From Alphaproteobacteria bacterium (GTDB lineage: Bacteria; Pseudomonadota; Alphaproteobacteria; Micropepsales; Micropepsaceae), in assembly GCA_017307355.1 (NCBI GenBank), contig JAFKFG010000021.1, positions 1-58,987 on the forward strand: 58,987 nt of DNA, read 5' to 3'. Below are positions 7,741 to 16,336 of the stretch, in pieces. The notes below the pieces were generated by a model. It was not told the origin of the DNA. It ran no database searches and saw only the letters and a program-made list of their open reading frames with translations. Every line of letters starts with the position of its first letter. The stretch's first letter is position 1. Both the position numbers and the translations under genes were made by a program.

Positions 7741-9654
7741 ATGAGCTGTCGAATTGCCACTCCGGTTGGCGAGTGGGGCACTTCTCTTGGCCCCATCGAT
7801 CTATACCTGCATGCCGAAGGCGCTCATTTGCGCAGCTATCACAAGATAGGGGCGCATCAAGCGGTCCAGGCTGGCGTTTTGGGAACGTCATTCGTCATTT
7901 GGGCCCCCAACGCCCGGGCCGTGAGCGTGGTGGGAGATTTCAACGATTGGGACATATCGCGCGCGCCTATGTCGCCCAGAGGCGAAACGGGATTATGGGA
8001 AACATTCTTAGCCGAGGCGATGCCTGGCGCCCGATATAAATTTGCAATTACGACATCGAACGGCGATCTTGCATTCAAGGCCGATCCGTACGCGATGGCC
8101 ACGGAAGTACCGCCGCGAACCGCTTCGGTCATCTCCTCGCCCCTTCCCTCGCCGAAACTCCGGCATCATACCAAGAGCGGCCGCCACGATCCGATTTCGA
8201 TCTACGAGGTTCATCTCGGTTCCTGGCGCCGCATGAAATCGGAAAACAACCGATCGCTTAGCTATTTGGAGCTGGCCGAACAACTGGTTCCTTATGTCAA
8301 GGAAATGGGCTTCACCCATCTGGAAATCATGCCCATCGCTGAATACCCCTTTGAAGGATCCTGGGGCTATCAGCCAATAAGCCTGTTCGCACCCACTGCC
8401 CGATATGGAACGCCGGCGCAATTTCATGAATTTGTCCAGCGCTGTCATGATGCGGGCCTGGGTGTAATACTGGATTGGCCCGCGGGACATTTTCCAGGCG
8501 ATGCGCATGGCCTCTCGCGATTGGACGGCACCGGTCTCTACGAACATGAAGATCCCAAACTTGGTCTGCACCCGGATTGGGGAAGCTGCGTCTACAATTT
8601 TGGCCGACACGAGGTTCGCAATTTTCTAATCGCCAATGCACTCTTCTGGCTTAAGGAATATGGCATTGATGGCCTGCGCGTCGACGCGGTGGCTTCCATG
8701 CTGTACCGCGATTATAGCCGCCAGGAGGGCCAATGGGTCCCCAATGCATTCGGTGGCCGGGAAAATCTTGAGGCGATCGCATTCATTCGACGCCTGAACG
8801 AAGTTGTGTACGATCAATGTCCCGGCGCAGTCACTATTGCAGAGGAATCGACCGCATGGCCTCTGGTGTCGCATCCTACCTTTTCGGGCGGGCTGGGGTT
8901 CGGTTACAAATGGAACATGGGATGGATGCACGATGTACTGTCGTACATGGGCAAGGACCCTATCCATCGCAGGCATCATCACGACAAACTGACTTTTGGG
9001 TTGCTTTACGCGTTCCGCGAGAATTTCATTCTGCCGATCTCCCATGATGAGGTCGTGTACGGCAAGGGATCTCTCCTCGGGCGCATGCCGGGAGACGAAT
9101 GGCAGCAATTTGCCAACTTGCGGGCTTTCCTGGCGTTTATGTTCGCTCATCCGGGCAAGAAGCTCTTATTTATGGGATGCGAGTTCGGCCAGAGAAGCGA
9201 ATGGAATCACGACGGAGAGCTTGATTGGGGTGCTCTGGCTAATCCTGGCCATGCAGGTATTCAGGCGCTGACGCGGGATTTGAATCTACTCTACAGGAAC
9301 TCCCCCGCCCTTCATGAACATGATTGCGAGCCCGCTGGCTTTTCATGGATTAGCTGCGCCGACACGGACAACAGTGTCATCGCTTTCCTGCGGTCGGCGG
9401 CAGACTGTTCTGAAGTTGCGGTAGCCGTCTGCAATTTTACGCCTGTTCCCCGCGAGAATTATCGCGTTGGCGTTCCGCGGGCGGGTTTCTATCGTGAAAA
9501 AATAAATACGGACTCTCATTTTTATGGCGGCAGCGACATGGGAAATGGTGGCGGAGTCTGGACAGACGCAATTCCGGCCCATGGCTTTCCCTGTTCTCTC
9601 TCGCTGACTTTACCGCCTCTTGCCGTCTTGATCTTGACGCCTGGCAAGGCCTGA
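7741..9654 (+). CDS. glgB: 1,4-alpha-glucan branching enzyme
   Basis: A 637-residue GH13 enzyme that forms alpha-1,6 branches in glycogen. It has the CBM48-like N domain ([21 protein letters not shown]), catalytic Asp about 315 in [12 protein letters not shown], Glu about 368 in TIAEEST, and HD in [12 protein letters not shown]. The ATG at 7741 is chosen because the family block [15 protein letters not shown] follows after about 15 residues and GAGAGG lies upstream; the open frame extends to a TTG at 7681 that overlaps the FNR-like box. It lacks the extra N-terminal CBM48 repeat of E. coli GlgB. One base separates it from glgX. Confidence 0.95.
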   Translation: MSCRIATPVGEWGTSLGPIDLYLHAEGAHLRSYHKIGAHQAVQAGVLGTSFVIWAPNARAVSVVGDFNDWDISRAPMSPRGETGLWETFLAEAMPGARYKFAITTSNGDLAFKADPYAMATEVPPRTASVISSPLPSPKLRHHTKSGRHDPISIYEVHLGSWRRMKSENNRSLSYLELAEQLVPYVKEMGFTHLEIMPIAEYPFEGSWGYQPISLFAPTARYGTPAQFHEFVQRCHDAGLGVILDWPAGHFPGDAHGLSRLDGTGLYEHEDPKLGLHPDWGSCVYNFGRHEVRNFLIANALFWLKEYGIDGLRVDAVASMLYRDYSRQEGQWVPNAFGGRENLEAIAFIRRLNEVVYDQCPGAVTIAEESTAWPLVSHPTFSGGLGFGYKWNMGWMHDVLSYMGKDPIHRRHHHDKLTFGLLYAFRENFILPISHDEVVYGKGSLLGRMPGDEWQQFANLRAFLAFMFAHPGKKLLFMGCEFGQRSEWNHDGELDWGALANPGHAGIQALTRDLNLLYRNSPALHEHDCEPAGFSWISCADTDNSVIAFLRSAADCSEVAVAVCNFTPVPRENYRVGVPRAGFYREKINTDSHFYGGSDMGNGGGVWTDAIPAHGFPCSLSLTLPPLAVLILTPGKA

Positions 9655-9655
9655 A

Positions 9656-11683
9656 ATGCTCGAAAGCGGAAGCCCATATCCGTTGGGCTCGACCGCCGAT
9701 AAGCGCGGCGTCAACTTCGCGCTGTTTTCTGCCTATGCACTGAAAGTGGAACTTTGTCTGTTCGATACCAGCGGGGCGCGGGAGATTGCACGCCTTTGTC
9801 TACCCGAGCGTACGGGCGATATCTGGCATGGCTACCTTCCGGGCGCCGGTCCCGGGCTCTTATATGGCTATCGAGTTCATGGACGGTATGAACCGCATCA
9901 AGGTCATCGTTTCAACCCGAACAAGTTACTGATCGATCCATATGCCCGGTCGCTTGATCGCTCATTTCGCTGGGACAACAGCCACTGCGGTTACAAAGTC
10001 GGCGACGGTGATCAGGACTTTTCTTTCGACACAGTTGATAATGGACCGATCGCCCAGAAGTGCCGCGTGACCTCGCCTCGTCCCTCAGCACGGGCGACTT
10101 CCGGCAGCCGAAATTCGCCCAGCCTTATCTATGAATTGCATGTCCGCGGACAAACAATCCTCCATCCTGAAATTCCTGCTCCACTGCGAGGCACCATCGC
10201 GGGCCTGTGTCACCCCATAATGCTGGACTATTTGGTATCGCTGGGAGTTGATGCGGTCGAACTCATGCCCGTACACCCGGCGATAACGAGCAAGCGGCTT
10301 GCCGAAAATGGCCTCGTTGATTACTGGGGCTACAACTCCATCAACTTTTTCGCCTTGGAACCACGCTACCTTTCAACAGGACAACCGGACGAATTTCGGG
10401 CAATGGTGCGCGCCTTTCACGATACGGGGATAGCAGTCATTCTGGATGTGGTTTTCAACCATAGCGGCGAAGGAGATCATTTGGGGCCCACCCTGTCATT
10501 TCGCGGCATCGATAACGCATCCTATTATTGCCTTGGCCAAGACAAGAGCCGCTATATTGACATCACCGGATGCAAGAACACGCTCAATTTCGCGCAAGGT
10601 CCCGTTCAGGACCTGGTGATAGACAGCCTCCGCTATTGGGCGAGCGACATGGAGGTAGACGGCTTCCGGTTCGATCTCGGCGTTACTTTGGCACGAGAAG
10701 CGGAGGGGTTCCGGGCCGATGCGGGCATTTTGCGCCGCATCGGCGACGATCCACTCTTGCGCCAAGTCAGCTTGATAGCCGAACCATGGGATCTGGGACC
10801 TGACGGCTATCGGTTGGGCGAATTTCCGGCACCTTGGCTCGAATGGAATGATCGCTACCGCGACGACGTAAGGCGATACTGGCGCGGAGACGGAAATCTG
10901 CGCGACTTTTCTGCTCGCCTTCTGGGGTCAACCGATCTGTTTGGCGCTACCCGCGATATGGCCAGCTTGAATTATGTTACCGCGCATGACGGCTATACTT
11001 TGCAAGACCTTGTGAGCTATGCACAAAAGCACAATGCCGAGAATGGCGAAGACAACGCTGACGGGCCTGCGCAGAATTTTAGCGATAACCATGGCGTGGA
11101 AGGTCCCGCGGACGATCCCGCAATCCGGAACGCGCGGAATCGCCAGCGTCGAAACTTTCTCGCCACCCTGCTGCTCTCTCACGGCATTCCTATGCTAACC
11201 GCCGGCGATGAGTTCGGTCGCAGCCAGGGGGGCAACAACAATCCCTATTGCCAGGATAACCACGTGAGTTGGTTGGACTGGGTTGCAGCGGGAAATGACC
11301 GCTCTTTCACAAATTTTGTCAGCCAATTGTCGCGCCTGAGAAAAAGCCACATGTTGCCGGGACCAGACCCAATGGATTCAGCCGGCCACGCTGTTCGGTG
11401 GCTGTCGGTCGATGGCCGTCAGATCGAGCTCTGGACTTCGCCGCAAGACGGGACGGGCTGCTTCGGCGCCCATTACAAGGGGGGAAAACTTCAATCGCGA
11501 GAGGAGTGTCTTCTGATTGTCAACTCCGGCCCTTCCGCGACGCCTTTCGCCCTGCCATCGGGTGGTGCTTGGCGCCGGCTGTTGGATACCACCCGCGATG
11601 AACAGATAACTCAGCTGGTTCAGGGAAATGTCGTGGAAATAAGCGGAAATGCGCTCATGCTATTGGTCCGCCCGCTGTCCTGA
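9656..11683 (+). CDS. glgX: glycogen debranching enzyme (isoamylase type)
   Basis: A 675-residue GH13 debranching enzyme that removes short alpha-1,6 side chains left by phosphorylase. Visible landmarks: N-terminal CBM48 (GVNFALFSAYALKVELCLFD), YWGYNSINFFA, VVFNHSGEGDHLGPTLSFRG, the nucleophile region DGFRFDLGVTLARE, LIAEPWDLGPDGY and LNYVTAHDGYTLQDLV. The start codon is one base after the glgB stop, so glgB-glgX form an operon. Its last 24 bases overlap the end of malQ on the other strand. Confidence 0.94.
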   Translation: MLESGSPYPLGSTADKRGVNFALFSAYALKVELCLFDTSGAREIARLCLPERTGDIWHGYLPGAGPGLLYGYRVHGRYEPHQGHRFNPNKLLIDPYARSLDRSFRWDNSHCGYKVGDGDQDFSFDTVDNGPIAQKCRVTSPRPSARATSGSRNSPSLIYELHVRGQTILHPEIPAPLRGTIAGLCHPIMLDYLVSLGVDAVELMPVHPAITSKRLAENGLVDYWGYNSINFFALEPRYLSTGQPDEFRAMVRAFHDTGIAVILDVVFNHSGEGDHLGPTLSFRGIDNASYYCLGQDKSRYIDITGCKNTLNFAQGPVQDLVIDSLRYWASDMEVDGFRFDLGVTLAREAEGFRADAGILRRIGDDPLLRQVSLIAEPWDLGPDGYRLGEFPAPWLEWNDRYRDDVRRYWRGDGNLRDFSARLLGSTDLFGATRDMASLNYVTAHDGYTLQDLVSYAQKHNAENGEDNADGPAQNFSDNHGVEGPADDPAIRNARNRQRRNFLATLLLSHGIPMLTAGDEFGRSQGGNNNPYCQDNHVSWLDWVAAGNDRSFTNFVSQLSRLRKSHMLPGPDPMDSAGHAVRWLSVDGRQIELWTSPQDGTGCFGAHYKGGKLQSREECLLIVNSGPSATPFALPSGGAWRRLLDTTRDEQITQLVQGNVVEISGNALMLLVRPLS

Positions 11684-13846
11684 TCGCGCCGACTGAATAA
11701 GCGCCAAAGTTCGCGCGATCTGAGGATCCGCCACGATCTCCTCCAGCGAGCGGCCAAGCCGCCGCATCCAGTTCGGATATTGATCGATCGTACCCGGCAA
11801 ATTCACCTGGTCGGCCTCATCCGCGAGATCGTCCAACTGCACCGCCATGAGGATACTGCGGGACCGCGCTATGAAAATCTCAACCGCATTCTTCAGTTCC
11901 AGCGACCAGGGCGCCGCGCCGATCTCTTGCGCGGAGTAAGCATCCGGCAGCAATCCTTCCTTGTGCAAAGCATTTACAAGATTCTGCTTTTCCCGCTGGC
12001 GTAAGCTTCGCGCAGCGTCCTCTTCGGGCTTTCCTTTTATGATTCCGACGGAAACCTTTGCACTAATGTCGCGGCCATCCCAATATCCGCGCAAGGTTGC
12101 GAGATCGTGATTGGTCGCAGCAATCATCGCCAGTTCTGGAAATTGCGAGGGGGCGTGAAATCCGTCGGCATATTTCTCGAAATAGAGAATGCGGGTGGAA
12201 AGAATCCCCGCCGCCGCAGCTTTATCCCTAAGCCCCTCGGGAACTGTGCCAAGATCCTCGCCGATCAGGACGCACTTTTGACGAGTACTCTCAATAGCAG
12301 CGATTGCAATCATCTCATCCAGCGGAAAACGAATATATGCCCCTTCCGCGGGAGAAGCGCCTTGCGGAATCACAAACAGACGTTGCCAACCCATTATATG
12401 ATCAATTCGCAAAGCACCGGCATGACGCATATTCGCACGCATCAACCCAATGATTTTCGAATATCCATCTGTCTGCAAATAATGAGGATTGGCTGGGATC
12501 AACCCCCAGGCCTGGCCAGCTTCGTTGAAGGGATCCGGTGGCGCCCCAATGCTGACATCATTCAGAAATGCCTCCGGGTCCATCCATTGATCCGCACTGC
12601 CGCCGCCCACTCCCACCGCAAGATCCCTGCATAAGCCAAATTCCATGCCCACATCGCGCGCTTGCCGCGCGACATCAGCGAGCTGACCGTCGCAAAGCCA
12701 TTGGAGATATTCAAAGAACAAACACCGCTCGCTTTCCATTGGTGCCAACGCTTCGACATTAATGTCGTTTGCATGACGAAGCGAAGGCGGCCAACACTGC
12801 CACGCATGGCTGCGCAGCTTCTCACTAAGCGTTTGGAAAATCGCAAATTTCCGAAGCGAGACGCCCCCTCTTTCCACGAAGCGCGCGAAATTCTCCCCGC
12901 GCGCATCACCGCCATGTGTATGATGTGCGCGAAAATGGCAAAATAGCATCTGCAAGACATTCAACTTCGCGCTGGATACTTCCGAATAATTGATAAACTC
13001 TTCGGAGCGCATATGACTGGTGGGCTGCATCAGCGTTTCCGAAAGCCGTCTCGCTTCGCTGCATTCGACGAATTCAGGTACCGAAGTTACATCCAAGTAT
13101 AGCGGATTGTAGAAAATGCGGCTGGATGGATAATAGGGGCTCGCAAGCTCCGGCATTCGCGGGAATTGAGCGTGCAGCGGATTGAGAGCGATGAAGTCGC
13201 CCTTATGCCGCGATGCCCAGTCAACCAATCGGGCCAAATCTCCGAAATCGCCGATGCCCAGATTCCTTTCGGAGCGAACACTATAAAGCTGCGTGCTAAG
13301 ACCCCAATAGCGCCGCCCGCCCTGTGAAGGAAGGAAGCACCGATCCGGAAAAACGATTAGCCGACTTCGCGAATCGTCTTCATCCGCGATTTGAAGCCAA
13401 TGATATCCGGCAGGAAGGGCTGGCAATTCAAAGCGACACGATCTGAATTCCGGGTCGACCTGCAAGGCGTCATGCCCATGGAAGTCATCTTCTAACGTGG
13501 ACATCCCCGGAATTTGTATTCCGTTCTCGGCGAATATCGTCCATGCCAGGATTCTGTCTGCCGGCATATGAGAGGGACGATAAACGACGGAGCAACTAGC
13601 ACCCTCTCTCGCGATAACAGTCGCGCGCACCCTTCCCCGCCATGAACGCTCAGATAAGCTTCTGATGCTGTTCGCAATTTCAGCGTCTGAAGAAATATTC
13701 AAGCCCATCGCAACAAGTAATTGGTGCTCCACCTCAATTGAGGTTTTGTGGCACCTCCCATTCAGATCCCAATATTCGGGCTCTATACCGGCAAGGCTGA
13801 TAAGCCTTTCCCACTGGGCTTCGCTCATATTCGGGTCCCGCTGCAT
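11660..13846 (-). CDS. malQ: 4-alpha-glucanotransferase (amylomaltase)
   Basis: A 728-residue GH77 disproportionating enzyme. It rearranges maltodextrins released by GlgX into chains that GlgP can use. The catalytic blocks are present: LRIDHIMGWQRLF (nucleophile Asp), LIGEDLGTVPEG (acid/base Glu) and ATNHDLATLRGYW. The N-terminal ~150 residues are the extension seen in proteobacterial MalQ. The ATG at 13846 or the internal ATG at 13828 (MSEAQWERL) could start translation; neither has a strong ribosome site. No FNR-like box lies close to its start; the nearest is 116 bases away and serves hsp20 better. Confidence 0.94.
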   Translation of the reverse strand: MQRDPNMSEAQWERLISLAGIEPEYWDLNGRCHKTSIEVEHQLLVAMGLNISSDAEIANSIRSLSERSWRGRVRATVIAREGASCSVVYRPSHMPADRILAWTIFAENGIQIPGMSTLEDDFHGHDALQVDPEFRSCRFELPALPAGYHWLQIADEDDSRSRLIVFPDRCFLPSQGGRRYWGLSTQLYSVRSERNLGIGDFGDLARLVDWASRHKGDFIALNPLHAQFPRMPELASPYYPSSRIFYNPLYLDVTSVPEFVECSEARRLSETLMQPTSHMRSEEFINYSEVSSAKLNVLQMLFCHFRAHHTHGGDARGENFARFVERGGVSLRKFAIFQTLSEKLRSHAWQCWPPSLRHANDINVEALAPMESERCLFFEYLQWLCDGQLADVARQARDVGMEFGLCRDLAVGVGGGSADQWMDPEAFLNDVSIGAPPDPFNEAGQAWGLIPANPHYLQTDGYSKIIGLMRANMRHAGALRIDHIMGWQRLFVIPQGASPAEGAYIRFPLDEMIAIAAIESTRQKCVLIGEDLGTVPEGLRDKAAAAGILSTRILYFEKYADGFHAPSQFPELAMIAATNHDLATLRGYWDGRDISAKVSVGIIKGKPEEDAARSLRQREKQNLVNALHKEGLLPDAYSAQEIGAAPWSLELKNAVEIFIARSRSILMAVQLDDLADEADQVNLPGTIDQYPNWMRRLGRSLEEIVADPQIARTLALIQSARSGQRADQ

Positions 13847-13961
13847 TCAAGCCGGCATTTCTTTCGCCCCGACTTTTGAAAGCGCGAATATAGAATCTTT
13901 CCAATTCTCAGATGGATTTGGAACATCCCAATTATTGGAAATGAAAGCGAGAAAATTGCAA

Positions 13962-13975
13962 TTGAGCAGGATCAA
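13962..13975 (+). promoter_or_regulatory. FNR/FixK-like box upstream of hsp20
   Basis: TTGAGCAGGATCAA, one mismatch from consensus. A perfect TATAAT at 14001-14006 begins after 25 bases, predicting a transcript start near 14013 and a 14-base leader containing AAGGAGG. Confidence 0.6.
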
Positions 13976-14026
13976 AGCGGGACATGCGTGCCAGGCCAAT
14001 TATAATTCTTTTGGAAGGAGGATGTG

Positions 14027-14560
14027 ATGTCCGTGCCTGCGAAGTTGCCCGTAAAAAATTCCGACCAACCTCTCGCGCCGCTTTCAAATTGGCCCGAGCC
14101 GATGCAGAGGCTGCGCCGGGAAATTGATCGTATTTTCGATGAATTCGACGGCTCGGGCTGGCGAGCTCCATTTCGCAATTCGCTTTTCGATATCCGGCCG
14201 AGCTGGCCGCGATTTGCGAGCTGGGTCGCGGCCCCTGCGATCGATGTAGTGGAGACACCACAGGCCTATGAAGTCACTGCCGAACTTCCCGGCGTCGAAG
14301 ATAAGGACATCGACGTCAGCATGTCCAATGGTTTCCTTGTGATTAAAGGCGAGAAGCGCAAGGAGCATGAGGAGAATAAGAAGGGCTACTATAGCCACGA
14401 GCGTCAATACGGATCGTTCGAGCGCAGATTTGCCGTGCCAGAGGGCATCGATACCGCAAAGATCGAAGCCGTCTTCAAGAAAGGAGTATTGACCATCACC
14501 TTGCCAAAGACAGCCGAGACAATAAAGGCGGAAAAGAAAATAGCAGTGAAAGCGGCTTGA
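14027..14560 (+). CDS. small heat shock protein, Hsp20 family
   Basis: A 177-residue cytosolic ATP-independent chaperone with the alpha-crystallin domain at about residues 70-165. Landmarks are PAIDVVETPQAYEVTAELPG, the GFLVIKGEKRKE strand, and FKKGVLTITLPK near the C terminus. The ATG at 14027 is preceded by AAGGAGG with a 5-base spacer; a GTG three bases earlier is less likely. The promoter has an FNR-like box and a perfect -10 hexamer instead of a visible sigma-32 element, which suggests control by oxygen rather than heat. A strong hairpin follows the stop codon. Confidence 0.93.
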   Translation: MSVPAKLPVKNSDQPLAPLSNWPEPMQRLRREIDRIFDEFDGSGWRAPFRNSLFDIRPSWPRFASWVAAPAIDVVETPQAYEVTAELPGVEDKDIDVSMSNGFLVIKGEKRKEHEENKKGYYSHERQYGSFERRFAVPEGIDTAKIEAVFKKGVLTITLPKTAETIKAEKKIAVKAA

Positions 14561-14574
14561 ATCCGGACCGTCTT

Positions 14575-14598
14575 GGATTGGCAGGGGTGGGCCAATCC
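14575..14598 (+). terminator. hairpin downstream of hsp20
   Basis: GGATTGGC (14575-14582) pairs with GCCAATCC (14591-14598) around an 8-base loop, and flanking CCG/CGG bases could extend it. It begins 14 bases after the hsp20 stop. No T-run follows, so it may stabilise the 3' end rather than terminate. Confidence 0.4.
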
Positions 14599-14629
14599 GG
14601 ACGGACCGCTATATTCGGGTACTTTGCCA

Positions 14630-14860
14630 ATGCGGTACAGAATTTATCATCTGCACAATGGGCAAGAACGCTTCCACTATCGGAACTTCGACAATGACGC
14701 AGCGGCGTTCAAAGACGCAATCGAACGCATTGGCGATTGCCCGATCGAATGCTGGGATGGCTCTCGTTTGGTGTTTCATGTGAGACCGGCCGAGTGGGTC
14801 CCCACCTCATTGAAATATTTCCCGAACCATTTGCGGAGTGCCTCGGCACCCACTTCTTGA
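14630..14860 (+). CDS. small hypothetical protein
   Basis: A 76-residue protein from the ATG at 14630. It resembles in pattern a small alphaproteobacterial family that begins MxYRLYxLD, has a DDxxA segment in the middle and ends in an IExWDGxRLV motif: here MRYRIYHLHNG, DNDAAAFKDAIE and IECWDGSRLVFHV. The function of that family is unknown to me. There is no clear ribosome site, and the gene may rely on read-through from hsp20. An open frame continues upstream to a TTG at 14573, within the hairpin, but the conserved part starts at 14630. Confidence 0.5.
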   Translation: MRYRIYHLHNGQERFHYRNFDNDAAAFKDAIERIGDCPIECWDGSRLVFHVRPAEWVPTSLKYFPNHLRSASAPTS

Positions 14861-14870
14861 TTCACCGCAA
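14857..14870 (+). promoter_or_regulatory. FNR/FixK-like box upstream of the urcA-like gene
   Basis: TTGATTCACCGCAA is the mirror form of the box before the CBS gene (TTGCG-N4-ATCAA). It ends 53 bases before the ATG, the same distance as at the CBS gene. Confidence 0.45.
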
Positions 14871-14923
14871 GGAAAGCCGGCAGACGTTGGTGCAACGTTA
14901 CTTTTTAAGGTGGAGGTTTTAAA

Positions 14924-15303
14924 ATGCGGCCATTTTACGTAACCACGACGGCTCTGGCGATCGTTGCCGCCATGGCGATTGATCGGAGCGCAGCTCAATC
15001 CCCCGATCGACCGTCGTCGGAAACGCAATATGAGACGGTAACCGTCTATGCGCCCCTTGCAGTGCGACGCCAGGTAATCGACCCGATGATGTCGAGAAAG
15101 AGTTCGACGGGGCTGGAGTTGGTATCGGTGTCTCGCTCAGTAAGCTTTTCCGACCTGGACCTGTCAGACGCAAATCAGGTTAGAGAGTTGAAAAACCGAG
15201 TCAAAATATCCCCATTCCAAAGGATCAAGATTGCGAGGGAAACGCGATAGGAGGCGCCATGATCGCCGTCAAGGCGCTGGAAGTTGCTGCGGCGAGATAT
15301 TGA
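14924..15303 (+). pseudogene. UrcA-family secreted protein, broken by a deletion and frameshift
   Basis: The first frame (14924-15250) has a signal peptide ending AAAQS-like (DRSAAQ), VTVYAPLAVRR, and the UrcA core VSRSVSFSDLDLSDANQVREL. After KNRVK the frame runs into unrelated basic residues and stops. In the frame two bases on, from about 15206 to the TGA at 15301, the sequence reads NIPIPKDQDCEGNAIGGAM then IAVKALEVAAARY, which fits the usual C-terminal end of this family, including its second cysteine. The middle block with the first cysteine (about 20 residues) is missing, so a deletion not divisible by three seems to have occurred. Ribosome site and FNR-like box are intact. The function of UrcA proteins is unknown. 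Confidence 0.65.
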
Positions 15304-15320
15304 TATAGGAAATTTGCACG

Positions 15321-15557
15321 CTACCCTCTCAAATCTGTACCTGAAGGTCGGAGTTTTGAATCATTGATTTTTTGACTTCCCGCGATCCAATTTAGCGCAC
15401 TCCTTTCTCGCTCTATAAGCTGATATAGAAGCTTTCGTTTGCTTTCCGATGTCTCTTTATCAAGGAGCTGTTTAAAGCGAAGCAGGTTTTCCCGGCAAAT
15501 CCATTCTTGAAGCGAACCCGACGAAGAGTACTCGGAGATTCTGGACCGCTCGCCCAC
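15321..15557 (-). CDS. small hypothetical protein, helical
   Basis: A 78-residue protein starting with GTG at 15557, which has GGAGAGG 6 bases upstream. The segment ENLLRFKQLLDKETSESKRK followed by a leucine-rich LLYQLIERERSAL resembles a common alphaproteobacterial small-protein pattern (REN-x2-RF-x2-LL ... RR-x2-L-x2-LL-x2-E). No function is known to me. It follows the DUF3775 gene in the same direction with a 74-base gap, so it may be cotranscribed under the FNR-like box at 16086. Confidence 0.5.
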   Translation of the reverse strand: MGERSRISEYSSSGSLQEWICRENLLRFKQLLDKETSESKRKLLYQLIERERSALNWIAGSQKINDSKLRPSGTDLRG

Positions 15558-15631
15558 TCTATCCTCTCCAAAAGTTTATCCATTATGAGAGCAGACGTGC
15601 GGGGGCAGTTCAGGGCAATATTTCGACTTTG

Positions 15632-16036
15632 TCAGTTTTCCTTATCGCCAGCCGTCGCTTCTGCTTCCTCCACCGCGTAAAGCCCCTCTTCCAGATAGTC
15701 GCCCAACATGGGTAGGGAAATCAGATACTCGGCCGTCCGGCTGTTATGTGCACGACGGGCCTCGGACACCGCCGCCTCAAACTCTGGACCTTCATAGGTG
15801 CCACGTCCGATCCAGGCGAGAGCCACCAGTTCCGCCTGCTCGTCTTCATTCAGGCCCCGAATGCACTCCATCAACTCGTCTTTCGTTGGATCTCCGGGCA
15901 AATCTTCCAGGACGTCAACCATTCCGTCGTCGATGGCGTTTGATCCCGAGTCTGGATCACTTACGCCCTCCTTGGCATCGAACATGCGGGCCTGTTCGAC
16001 GATCCGAGCAACTTTCTCGCTATCTATGGTCAGCAT
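15632..16036 (-). CDS. DUF3775 protein (copy 1)
   Basis: A 134-residue acidic cytosolic protein of the DUF3775 family. Conserved parts are the DPDSGSNAIDDGMVDVLED segment, LNEDEQAELVALAWIGRGTY and RTAEYLISLPMLGDYLEEGL. Function is unknown. GGAGGAG precedes the ATG, and an FNR-like box (16086-16099) is 49 bases upstream. A second DUF3775 gene is found at 26066-26548, outside the stress block; the two share architecture but differ in length and termini, so they look like old paralogues. Confidence 0.85.
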   Translation of the reverse strand: MLTIDSEKVARIVEQARMFDAKEGVSDPDSGSNAIDDGMVDVLEDLPGDPTKDELMECIRGLNEDEQAELVALAWIGRGTYEGPEFEAAVSEARRAHNSRTAEYLISLPMLGDYLEEGLYAVEEAEATAGDKEN

Positions 16037-16085
16037 GGATTTCTCCTCCAGATGATATTTTTAATGCCGCAAACGCTATTGCGGT

Positions 16086-16099
16086 TTGACTGTCATCAA
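16086..16099 (-). promoter_or_regulatory. FNR/FixK-like box upstream of DUF3775 copy 1
   Basis: TTGACTGTCATCAA on the plus strand, one mismatch from consensus. It is 49 bases from the start codon of the minus-strand gene. Confidence 0.6.
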
Positions 16100-16120
16100 T
16101 TCCGCCCCGGTCGTCGGAAT

Positions 16121-16134
16121 TTGCGCTAGGTCAA
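16121..16134 (+). promoter_or_regulatory. FNR/FixK-like box with no gene directly behind it
   Basis: TTGCGCTAGGTCAA, of the same FixK-like subtype as the CBS box. No protein gene starts within 200 bases on the plus strand, but a CATAGT hexamer (16167-16172) and an intrinsic terminator (16214-16240) follow. Confidence 0.4.
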
Positions 16135-16172
16135 AGCGGCTGGGCGATCTTGGGCAGATGCTTCACCATAGT

Positions 16173-16240
16173 GCCCGTGGACCTTTATCCCCCAGGCCAC
16201 GGCGCATAACTGACCCCACCGCAACAGCGGTGGGGTTTTT
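16173..16240 (+). ncRNA. candidate small RNA under an FNR-like box
   Basis: Between the FNR-like box at 16121 and the terminator ending at 16240 no protein gene fits. A transcript starting near 16170-16180 would be about 65 bases and form two stems: CCGTGG(A)CC at 16175-16183 with GGCCACGG at 16195-16202, exposing an 11-base loop containing CCCCC, and then the terminator. A C-rich loop is a known feature of alphaproteobacterial small RNAs that bind ribosome sites. The exact 5' end is a guess; the terminator is the firmest part. Confidence 0.35.
16214..16240 (+). terminator. intrinsic terminator with no protein gene in front
   Basis: CCCCACCGC (16214-16222) pairs with GCGGTGGGG (16227-16235) around AACA and is followed by TTTTT (16236-16240). 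It is oriented for plus-strand transcription although the nearest protein gene to the left is on the minus strand. Confidence 0.8.
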
Positions 16241-16266
16241 CTCAATTCATTTCTTCCGGGAACGTC

Positions 16267-16280
16267 TTGATCCTGATCAT
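16267..16280 (+). promoter_or_regulatory. FNR/FixK-like box upstream of ftsH
   Basis: TTGATCCTGATCAT, one mismatch from consensus. TATAAA at 16307-16312 begins 26 bases after it, a spacing similar to hsp20. Confidence 0.55.
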
Positions 16281-16336
16281 ATCGCGAGGGGTGATCGCCT
16301 GATCAGTATAAATTTAAGTATTGGGGAATTTTTGCC

